64,000 nt of DNA. Source: Verticillium longisporum (lineage: Eukaryota > Ascomycota > Sordariomycetes > Glomerellales > Plectosphaerellaceae). Below are positions 10,623-19,995 of this stretch, in pieces. The stretch is from NCBI GenBank assembly GCA_019188255.1, contig JAETXT010000013.1, positions 124,001 through 188,000 on the forward strand, in the 5' to 3' direction. The notes below the pieces were generated by a model that worked only from the letters and a program-made list of their open reading frames with translations, did no database searches and was not told the origin of the DNA. The translations under genes and the position numbers were made by a program. Every line of letters starts with the position of its first letter. The stretch's first letter is position 1.

Positions 10623-13600
10623 CTGGTTCCCATGTGTTTTCTTCATGCCCATAGTTCTTCCATTTGATCAAGTATTCTTCTTGTTTGCTTATCTTTCTGT
10701 GATCGAGGATTCTTTCGACTTCATACTCGTTGGTATTTTCGACTTCCACGTTTGTTTCGAGTGGTGCGTTATGTGGTGCTGGCTCTAGTAGTGCAATGTG
10801 AAAAACGGGGTGAATCTTCATGTTCTCTGGTAATGAGAGGTGGTAGTTGGTATCCGAGAGTTTCTTGAGAATTTTAAATGGTCCTAGTTTCTTGAAATCC
10901 AATTTGTCGTTTGGTCGTTTGGTTTTGATGTTTCGGCGGATGAGGTAGACGCTATCTCCCTCCTGTAAGGATGGTCCCTTCATCCTTGTCTTGTTGGCGT
11001 ACGTGGTCATTCTGGTGCGTACGAGCTCGAGGTCGAGCTTGATTTGTTCCTGGATCTTGCGGATGTTGACCGCAATGTTGGTCGCTTTTGGCGTGTCCGG
11101 TGCTTCGCGGCGTTCCGCGTAGGCTGTTGGGTTGTACCCGTAGTTGGCATAGAAGGGTGATTCCTTTGTTGACTCGCTTGGTGAGCTGTTGTATGCGAAC
11201 TGTGCGATGGGTAGTAATGTGACCCAGTCATCTTGTTGGTAGTTGATATAACACCGAAGGTACTGCTCTAGAGTCTGGTTCGTTCTTTCTGTCTGTCCGT
11301 CTGTCTGCGGGTGAAAAGCCGTGGATAGCTTATGTTTGGCTCCAAGTTGAGCGATGAGTGACTTCCAGAAGTTGCTGGTGAAGAGCTTGTCTCTATCTGA
11401 CACCAGTTCTTTTGGGAGTCCGTGTTGTCCCACAATGTTCCTGAGGAACACATAGGCGAGGTCTTCTGCCGTTCCTGTGGCTTTATACGGGAGAAAGTAG
11501 GAGTACTTGGTGAGTCGGTCGACGACTACTAGGATGTTGTCGTAAGAGGTCCCAGTTAAGGGTTCCTTCGATGGTGGCAGGCTGGTGATGAAGTCCAGTG
11601 AGACTGACTCCCAGGCTGCGGTTGGTACTGGTAGTGCTTTGAGTTCTCCATAGGGCCTGTGTCTCTCTGCCTTGCTTTTCTTGCAGAGGTTGCAGTTGCG
11701 GATCACTGCTGTGACGTCCTGTCTGGTTCCTTTGAAGTCGTGATGTTTTCTGAGTCGGGCGAATGTTTTCGCTACTCCTTGGTGTCCGTGGGCCTTGGCC
11801 CCGTGGACTTGTTCGATGAGCTCTGTGGTGCTCTTGGGTGGCTTGGCGGGTTTTATTCGTGTGGTGACCGCCAAGGTACGGTGGTACGGGATTAGATTTC
11901 CTTCTTTGTCGCTTGCGAGGATTGCGTTATTGTTTGGGGGTGTGGTTTGTTCGTGGTCTGAGCGTCTGCTCAAGATATCTGCCCTGCCATTCTCAGATCC
12001 TTTGCGATAGATGATGGTGAAGTTGAATTCCGAAAGGAATTCTGCCCATCTTATTTGGCGTTTGTTGAGGTCTTTGTTCGTTGTGAAGTGTGCAAGATTT
12101 TTGTGGTCGGTGTAGACCTTGACTTCGTGTCGTGCTCCGGAGAGATACGTTCTCCATTCTTTGAAGGCTTCGATGATTGCCATGAGTTCTTTGTCGTGTA
12201 TCTGATAATTGAGCTCTGGTCCGTGTAGCTTCTTCGAGAAGAACGCTACTGGGTGCAGGCGTCCTTGGTCGTCCCTTTGTCCTAACTGTCCTCCAATGGC
12301 GAAGTCGGAGGCATCTGTCTCGACTTCCATGGGTTTTTCGGGGTCTATCATTCGGAGGACTGGTTCGCTGAGGACGGCATCGATAATTTGGCGAAATGCC
12401 TTTTCTTGGGGTTCGTTCCATGCGAACTCTATTTCCTTGACCGTGAGGCTCGTCAAAGGATTGGCAGTCTTGCTGTATCCTTTTAGGAATCGTCGGTAGA
12501 AGTTGACGAAACCGAGGAATGCTCTGACGTCCTTGACGTTCTTTGGTGTAGGCCATTCCCTGATGGCTGCCACTTTGGATTTTTCCATCCTGATTTCTCC
12601 TGGGGTGATCGTATACCCTAGGAAATCTACTTCCTGTGTGTGGAACTTGGCTTTTTCTGGTTCTACTAACAGCTCGTGCTGGTGTAGTCGTGTGAGGACC
12701 TGGTGGACGTGTCCCTTGTGTTCTTCCATTGTCTTCGAGAAGATCAGAATGTCATCGAGATATACCACCACGAAGACGTCCAGGAATTCTCGCAGTACAT
12801 CGTTGATCATGTTTTGGAAGGTTGCGGGGGCGTTGGTCAATCCGAATGGCATGACCAAGTACTCGTAGTGTCCTCGTCGTGTTCGGAATGCCGTTTTCCA
12901 TTCCTCTCCATCCTTGATGCGGATGAGGTTATATGCTCCTTTGAGATCGAGCGCTGTGAACCAATTGGCTCCTGCTAATGCGTCCCTGAGTTCTGATATC
13001 AGAGGCAATGGGTAGCAGTTCTTGATGGTAATGTCGTTCAACTGTCTGTAGTCGACGCATAGTCTTTCCTTGCCATTCTTCTTTGGCACAAAGAGAATCG
13101 GGTATCCTGCTGGGGATGTCGATGGTCGGATGTATCCTTTTCTGAGGTTCTCCTTGAGATACTCGTCGAGAGTATCCATCTGTCGAGGGTTCAATCCGTA
13201 GATCTTGTTGAATCGGGGGCTCTCTCCTTCCTTGATTGGGATTTCGTGGTCGTAGTGTGTGTGCTTAGGTAGCACCGTGTCGACTTCTTCCCTGAAGATC
13301 TTTTCGTACTTCCAGTATTCCTTGGGTACGTTCTGCAGTCTTTCTTGCTGTTCTGTTGTGAGCTCCTCCGGGGTTGTCTCCTCTGAGTTGTCCCTATTCG
13401 TGAGGGCTAGTTGGAGGTCGCTTGAGAGACCGCTCGTGGGTCTTTCCTCAGGGGCTGACGTACTCCACTGGACGCGGCCAGCTGTCCAGTCAATCTGAGG
13501 GTTCCATTGTCTGAGCCATGGGATGCCTAGGATGATTTGTTTTCCTCCCATGTTGGTGATGTCGAAGGTTATGTGACCTTGACGGCGAGAGATGAACACC

Positions 13601-13926
13601 TGGAGGGGCGCAGTCTCCGTGTTCACGATCCCTCCTCCGTATGAGACCGCTTGTCCTTCCACCGTGCTGAGTTGATAGGGTTCCTCCTTATATTTCCATG
13701 TGATCTTATTCTTGTTGATGTATTCGGGGCTCATGTAGTTGCCCTGGGCGCCGCTGTCTAGTAGCGCGCTTGCCCATCGTCCTCCTACGTTTATTCTCAC
13801 GTAGAGGTGATTCGTGCCGTGGGTTCGTTCGGCTGAGCAGATCGCTCTTACTTCCTTCGTCGGTCGTTGTCCCTGTCCGACCGACGCTTGCCTTTTCCCG
13901 AAGGCGGCGGCGTGGTAGGTGGCCAC
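10510..13926 (-). CDS. pol: Pol polyprotein: aspartic protease, RT, RNase H, integrase, chromodomain
   Basis: The frame is open for 1138 codons. Protease active site is ALLDSGAQGNY (about residue 55). RT includes RLCVDYRQLN, FTALDLKGAYN, LVMPFGLTNAPATFQ and the catalytic YLDDILIFS. RNase H starts at EVETDASDFAIGGQL and continues to VYTDHKNL. The integrase zinc region has the H-H-C-C pattern (HGHQGVAK ... CNLCKK), followed by DDE core parts SLDFI, SDRDKLFTSNFW and HPQTDGQTERTNQTLE. The C-terminal chromodomain reads EVERILDHRKISKQEEYLIKW ... ENTWEPV, a module that directs integration toward marked chromatin in chromoviruses. No stop or frameshift is visible. Translation as Gag-Pol is expected by -1 frameshifting in the 79-base overlap with gag, so the upstream ATG-like codons are probably not used as a start. 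Confidence 0.95.
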   Translation of the reverse strand: MATYHAAAFGKRQASVGQGQRPTKEVRAICSAERTHGTNHLYVRINVGGRWASALLDSGAQGNYMSPEYINKNKITWKYKEEPYQLSTVEGQAVSYGGGIVNTETAPLQVFISRRQGHITFDITNMGGKQIILGIPWLRQWNPQIDWTAGRVQWSTSAPEERPTSGLSSDLQLALTNRDNSEETTPEELTTEQQERLQNVPKEYWKYEKIFREEVDTVLPKHTHYDHEIPIKEGESPRFNKIYGLNPRQMDTLDEYLKENLRKGYIRPSTSPAGYPILFVPKKNGKERLCVDYRQLNDITIKNCYPLPLISELRDALAGANWFTALDLKGAYNLIRIKDGEEWKTAFRTRRGHYEYLVMPFGLTNAPATFQNMINDVLREFLDVFVVVYLDDILIFSKTMEEHKGHVHQVLTRLHQHELLVEPEKAKFHTQEVDFLGYTITPGEIRMEKSKVAAIREWPTPKNVKDVRAFLGFVNFYRRFLKGYSKTANPLTSLTVKEIEFAWNEPQEKAFRQIIDAVLSEPVLRMIDPEKPMEVETDASDFAIGGQLGQRDDQGRLHPVAFFSKKLHGPELNYQIHDKELMAIIEAFKEWRTYLSGARHEVKVYTDHKNLAHFTTNKDLNKRQIRWAEFLSEFNFTIIYRKGSENGRADILSRRSDHEQTTPPNNNAILASDKEGNLIPYHRTLAVTTRIKPAKPPKSTTELIEQVHGAKAHGHQGVAKTFARLRKHHDFKGTRQDVTAVIRNCNLCKKSKAERHRPYGELKALPVPTAAWESVSLDFITSLPPSKEPLTGTSYDNILVVVDRLTKYSYFLPYKATGTAEDLAYVFLRNIVGQHGLPKELVSDRDKLFTSNFWKSLIAQLGAKHKLSTAFHPQTDGQTERTNQTLEQYLRCYINYQQDDWVTLLPIAQFAYNSSPSESTKESPFYANYGYNPTAYAERREAPDTPKATNIAVNIRKIQEQIKLDLELVRTRMTTYANKTRMKGPSLQEGDSVYLIRRNIKTKRPNDKLDFKKLGPFKILKKLSDTNYHLSLPENMKIHPVFHIALLEPAPHNAPLETNVEVENTNEYEVERILDHRKISKQEEYLIKWKNYGHEENTWEPVKNLNCPQLLQEYHRLAQDQGRKIPPRSPTRTSPRRR

Positions 13927-15791
13927 GTTGTGTTTAGATTGCTTGGGTCGAGGTTGTCGTCGTCCTTATAATGGACCCTGAAGAGTGGCTTCTTGACGTG
14001 TTTCATACGGTGAAGCCTCCAATCTCTGGCCTTGGCCATATAGTGCTTTATGCACGCGTCATTATCGCAGTCCTCCCATCTGGCATGGTCTTGGTAGCAT
14101 TTGTCGTGATAAGCGGGGTCTGGTCGGAACGTGAGCCGACCTTGACTGTATTCGTCCATGTGTAGGATCCATTTGCGACTTTCCTGTTCGAACTCTACCG
14201 TTACTCGTGGCTCGGTCCAGTGGTTGCGCGGGAGAAACCGGTGCGCGGCTTTCTCTTTGAAATGATATTCGCAGTCGTCGTAGACACATTCGGGCCAAAA
14301 CAACTGATAGTGTTGTTCGTGGGCGTGGTGGAGTGCTGGATGGTCTCCTACCATGAGTCGTACGTTTTCTTTCGTGCTTTCTTGCTTTCGGGCGCTGGCC
14401 TTCCATGGCTTGGTCCCGTAGTAGATGAGTTCGTCCCACGGTACAAGGGGATCGTAATCCTCACTAGGGTTGCTAACGGCGTAGGTCTGTGTTGGGATGT
14501 GGAGTTGAAGTTGTCCCAACGGGGGTTCCTCCTCCTGGCTTGCTTGCGTGTATTCGTCCCATTCCTCGTTGCTCATAAGTCCAACGTGGAGTGCGGCCTG
14601 TGGTTCCGGGTGAGCTTGTTCATAAGCCCTTTCTTCGTCTGTATCGATTTCCTGGGTCTCCGGCGTTACTTGCTGGGCCCATTTCTGAATTCGTCTTTCC
14701 TTCCTGGTGGTGACCATCATGGCCAGGGTTCTTTGTCCCGTAGGTGCCCTGGGGAACCATCCATTCTGTTCCTTACTGTCCTTGTGGGTCAGGCAATCAT
14801 CCTGGTAACAGAAGGTCCAGTTAGTTTTGGCATGGTCCTGGTGTTGAGTATGGTTGAGCTGTCGTTCGTTTACGGGTTTCCAGGGCTTCTTAGGTTGCCG
14901 GCATTCTCGAGCCATATGCCCGTTTTTGCCGCAGTTGTAGCATTTCATGTCCTTGAGATCCTTCGGTTTGCCATGTCTGGTATTGTCGAGCTCCATGGGT
15001 CCTGCATGGGTGGTCTGTCCCCAAGCCGTGCTGACGCGGGGTTTGTCGTGCTGGTACTTGCGTCCTTGATTGGATCGGTGGTGGGGAATGCGAGGGTTCC
15101 ATGGTCCTATAGCGGGCTTTCGTCCCTTTTCTATTCTGCGTTCGTACTGGCGATCGTCGATTTTGACGGCCATGGCGATGTACTCGGTGAGGGTTTCGGG
15201 TCTATCCTCCCGGATGAGGTCGTCCTTGACGGCGTCTTTGAGTCCTTCGTAGAAACGGGCCATGAGAGCGGACTCTGTCCAATCGAGTCGACTGGCTAAG
15301 AGTCGAAACTCCGTGGCGTACTTAGTGGCTGGCCCGGTCTGTTTGAGCTGAAGGATTTTTCTTTCGTTTTGTCGTTCCTCGTCCACGTCCCCAAACGCTC
15401 CTTTAATGGCTTCTTCGAATGCGTTCATACCTGCGTAGATGTCCTGGGTGGCCTGCTTCATATCTTCTTTCTTGGTGTGGGTGGAATAGTCCCTAATGAA
15501 GGGTTCGAACCAGTGCAAGGCGTCCCCTTTGAGGTAAGAGGAGGCGTTGGCGACCTTCTCGCCCCAGTACTTAAGTTGGCCCTCATTGGCTTTGTGGTAC
15601 TGGCGTACCTGGGTGATGAAAGACTGAAGTGCCCTAGGGTTGCCGTCGAATGACTGAGGGGGAAGAGCCTTCATGCTCGTTCCGCCTTGAAGTTGTTGCA
15701 TTGAGGCTCGGAGCTGTTCGTTCTCCGAACGGAGCTCCTGGATCATAGCGGCCAAGTTGCTGGCGCTGTTTCCGACGCTGTTGGTGGACAT
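13848..15791 (-). CDS. gag: Gag polyprotein with CCHC knuckle and three C-x4-C-x2-H modules, 647 aa
   Basis: The ORF starts 64 bases inside the 5' LTR boundary and ends in the overlap with pol. Residues about 10-35 are a short coiled coil, and 45-215 form the retrotransposon gag capsid-like domain (ALHWFEPFIRDY, ATEFRLLASRLDW, ARFYEGLKDAVKDDLI). One classical nucleic-acid-binding zinc knuckle is at C284-C287-H292-C297. The unusually long C-terminal half carries three spaced repeats of the form C-x4-C-x2-H (residues 328-336, 502-510, 575-583), each followed by Lys/Arg and an aromatic residue, which may be further metal-binding modules. The last residues are Arg/Lys-rich. The function is packaging RNA and building the virus-like particle. 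Confidence 0.93.
   Translation of the reverse strand: MSTNSVGNSASNLAAMIQELRSENEQLRASMQQLQGGTSMKALPPQSFDGNPRALQSFITQVRQYHKANEGQLKYWGEKVANASSYLKGDALHWFEPFIRDYSTHTKKEDMKQATQDIYAGMNAFEEAIKGAFGDVDEERQNERKILQLKQTGPATKYATEFRLLASRLDWTESALMARFYEGLKDAVKDDLIREDRPETLTEYIAMAVKIDDRQYERRIEKGRKPAIGPWNPRIPHHRSNQGRKYQHDKPRVSTAWGQTTHAGPMELDNTRHGKPKDLKDMKCYNCGKNGHMARECRQPKKPWKPVNERQLNHTQHQDHAKTNWTFCYQDDCLTHKDSKEQNGWFPRAPTGQRTLAMMVTTRKERRIQKWAQQVTPETQEIDTDEERAYEQAHPEPQAALHVGLMSNEEWDEYTQASQEEEPPLGQLQLHIPTQTYAVSNPSEDYDPLVPWDELIYYGTKPWKASARKQESTKENVRLMVGDHPALHHAHEQHYQLFWPECVYDDCEYHFKEKAAHRFLPRNHWTEPRVTVEFEQESRKWILHMDEYSQGRLTFRPDPAYHDKCYQDHARWEDCDNDACIKHYMAKARDWRLHRMKHVKKPLFRVHYKDDDNLDPSNLNTTWPPTTPPPSGKGKRRSDRDNDRRRK
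13858..13899 (-). promoter_or_regulatory. Programmed -1 ribosomal frameshift signal joining gag and pol
   Basis: On the minus strand a heptamer G GGA AAA (13899-13893) lies in the gag frame exactly as X XXY YYZ. A 6-base spacer follows, then a perfect 9-bp stem, CGTCGGTCG (13886-13878) paired with CGACCGACG (13866-13858), with an 11-base loop. Slipping back one base at AAA continues directly into the pol frame. The gag stop is at 13850-13848. This is the canonical layout of an mRNA -1 frameshift element; the 3' sequence could add a pseudoknot, which I cannot test by eye. Confidence 0.8.
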
Positions 15792-15843
15792 TGTTCCTGT
15801 GGTAAGTATTGCTCAGTGTCACAAGGTAAACCTACTGAACAAG

Positions 15844-15852
15844 AGTGATCAA
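15844..15852 (-). other. Putative primer-binding site of self-priming type
   Basis: Two bases after the 5' LTR the minus strand reads TTGATCACT rather than a TGG-starting tRNA complement. The same LTR contains AGTGATCAA at 16008-16000 (minus strand), a perfect 9-base complement, about 45 bases downstream of a TATATA box (16051-16057). This fits the Tf1/sushi mechanism in which the mRNA 5' end folds back and primes cDNA. Confidence 0.55.
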
Positions 15853-15854
15853 AA

Positions 15855-16330
15855 TGTTACGACCTGGCAGCTTCCGAAGGGGGAACACTGTCAGAGGGTT
15901 GGGGTTGCTGTTTGCAGAAGCTTAGGTTGTGACTCTGAGACGATGTGGTGTCGTAAGGCGTTGCGCACTCGTTACAATGAATACAAGGTAAGACTTAGAT
16001 TGATCACTGTCGTGAGAAAGAATGTATCTACAAGTCCAGAATGTCCGTCCTTATATACCTGCCATCCTGTCCTTGTTGTGTTAGGTGGTGAGCTCATGTT
16101 GGATGGCTCACTGGTTAGTTGTTGGTGATCCATGATGTTAGGATCACGGTGTGTTATCCCGTGAGCCATTCCCTGGCTCACTGCGGCGTCCTTGGTGAGC
16201 CCGACGACTCACCCTTTATGTCTGAGTGAGCCATCACGTGATTTGCCAGGTGGGCCCGATTCTTATCTTATCGCGTTCCCTGATCGCGGGGTCGTCGATT
16301 CGCGGCCGCCCTGCTTCCTTGGTTGTTACA
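15855..16330 (-). repeat. 5' LTR of the retrotransposon
   Basis: The 476-bp partner of the copy at 9396-9871. On the minus strand it holds a TATATA box at 16057-16051, the likely promoter for the genomic RNA, followed by the self-complementary element at 16008-16000. It is followed on the plus strand by the target duplication CTCTA. Confidence 0.95.
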
Positions 16331-18337
16331 CTCTAAGTAAGCGGGTTATAAGTATATAGTATAATAGAATATATATCTAGCTCTAGATTAGCGATTTATA
16401 CTAAGAGAGTATACCTAGTGTAATAGCTATCTATTAAGTAGGGGGATAAAGGTAGTAGCTAAAGTACTAGTGATATTGTTAAACTATTATTAGGGTATTC
16501 CCTAGGGCGGTGATTAGGATGGTGATATCTGGGATTCATAGCTCTCAGGAGCACGTGAATCACGGCTTACGTGATCGGTGAATTAGATAGGTATATCTGA
16601 CTCACGTAGGTAGTGGTAATTCAGAAAGACAGCATCAATCAAGTATCAATCACATCACAAGACTTATATCACCAACCCTTACCTATTCAGAGCTCGCAGG
16701 CACAGCCAAAGCACTGGATTGGGGTTCACATAAGCAGTGAAGCCCTCTCAACAGATATAATAGTATAGGAAACGTCTATTAATAAGGATTTCAACCTATT
16801 TATACTTATATATTATCTATATATCTTTAGCTGCTCCCCTTTAGTTTGTAGTTTTGTTTATTGCTCTAACGTTACTTAATGGCGGGTTCACTCTTCTATT
16901 CCGCTACCGAAGCTTCTGTATCTGTACCTAGTTCGCGGGAGACGCAAAAGACGAGGTGGTGTAAAGTAGGACAAGCTCTCACATTGTGCCAGCTCGTCGT
17001 GGTCGAGGCCCGCGTGCTGCTCGTTCTCGGGCAGGGGATCCTGCTCGTTCTCGGGCAGGGGAAAGACGAGATGCTCGGCGAGGCGATCCTGCTTCACGCG
17101 GTCGGTCCAGCGAAGGCACTGGCATTGGAGAGTTTGAGAATCTCTGCAAGTATAGGCCGACATAGCACACGGCCATCTCCTTCTCCATGCGACTGTCGAA
17201 AGCGGGTTCACACCTTTATTTGAATAGGCGTCTTGCTGCGGCAAGTCGATCACTTCACACCGATCTCGCATCTGTCCCCTGTGCCTCGGAACGAAAGCCC
17301 TCGTCGCGTCGTGTGAGCGATATCCAATTATGTCCAGCCCACTTCTTTGCGCTGGCCCGGGCCGTGCCCCCGGCGAGCGCATCGTCGCCCTCAACGCCAC
17401 CGTCTACGAGTTCAACCCCTGTGAGCTCGGCCCGCGTCGCATCATGTTCGGAAGGGTCGCCGGTATAAAATGTATATCGATGCTTGCGGCATTTATGTCT
17501 CTTTCGAATGAAAATGGTTGTGAGGATGCTGCTTTTATAATAATAGAGGAACTAGTACTTAATATCATGAATTCCGATTTAAAAATCTAGCTATTAATAA
17601 TACTTTCAGATCTTGTACTTATAATTGAAGTAAGCTTCTCTCTAGTCGCTCTCCTCTTCTTGAACTACCCCTGAGAGCAGCCTTCAGCACCTTAGTCTAC
17701 AGCGTCAGCTCGATATATATATATATCTGATCGTTAGATACTAGACTAATGAACTCGATTGTCTACGCTGTGGGTTTCTTAGTCTTTCCTATAAAGAGTA
17801 TATCTAACCGTCCTAGTAAAACGATCGAAGTTCCATTTAACTACTTAGGCTCGGAAAGCCCTGGCATCTGCTTTACTGAGGCAGCTATAAGTTTAACTTT
17901 GTATAAAGTCGGGGATTATCTTCACTACTGCGCTATTTATGCGACTAAACCTAAGACTAGAGGCTAGATGGACTTTATCTTTGCAAACGGAAAAATACCT
18001 ATCGAATATGGCCTAGGCATCGGCGGCATTGCTGGGAAGATATGGGTCGATTTAAGTATGGGCCTAGGAGTGAAGCTTCAGAAGTCAGTCGGCGATTTGA
18101 AGCTCGCTCTAAGGCGGTGTATAGGGTCTTAGGTCTTATATCGTCAATTCATAGGAAGATCACCTACCTGACCTTGCCTATTCCTACTCCGGTATAAAGT
18201 GACTACGACGCTCCCGGATCGTTCCTAGCACTCTGCGATCAAGCGTGACGTATGCCATAGCCTCGTAACCTCTCATACTATAGTTTAGCTATCAATTCCA
18301 TAGATATCATTAGAGGAAGTTTCATCCACAACTACTG
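16331..18337. other. AT-rich, RIP-like relic with a GC-rich island
   Basis: Stretches 16331-16870 and 17480-18300 are dominated by TA dinucleotides (for example runs like TATATATATATCTGA near 17710) and have no long ORF, as expected of repeat-induced point mutation of old repeats. Between them about 16880-17470 is GC-rich and contains open frames on both strands, including 170 codons on the minus strand (17400-16888) with a 24-bp tandem duplication. I cannot assign any of this to a family and do not call a gene. A formal RIP index would be needed to prove RIP. Confidence 0.5.
17017..17061. repeat. Two-copy 24-bp tandem repeat
   Basis: The 21-base unit CTGCTCGTTCTCGGGCAGGGG occurs at 17017-17037 and again at 17041-17061, separated by ATC. 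Read on the minus strand it gives LPENEQDPLPENEQ in an open frame of unknown identity. Confidence 0.8.

Positions 18338-19995
<1,658 letters not shown>

Larger units (their letters stand above)
9396..16330 (-). mobile_element. Complete Ty3/gypsy chromodomain LTR retrotransposon (chromovirus), 6935 bp
   Basis: Two 476-bp direct repeats (9396-9871 and 15855-16330), each starting TG and ending CA, look identical by eye and are flanked by a 5-bp target duplication CTCTA (9391-9395 and 16331-16335). Gag and Pol lie on the minus strand, so the right-hand copy is the 5' LTR. Pol order is protease, reverse transcriptase, RNase H, integrase and chromodomain, which defines a chromovirus. Both ORFs are uninterrupted, the LTRs match and the target duplication is perfect, so insertion was recent and the copy could be active. 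Unusual parts: a well-formed -1 frameshift signal, a likely self-priming site and a gene on the opposite strand. Base composition is balanced, in contrast to the AT-rich flanks. Confidence 0.95.

Noticed and set aside
14220..15299. 359-codon plus-strand frame opposite gag
   Set aside because: Antisense to an intact Gag with CCHC knuckle; its Val/Phe-rich composition reflects the complement. Unlike 9972-10622 it overlaps coding sequence completely.
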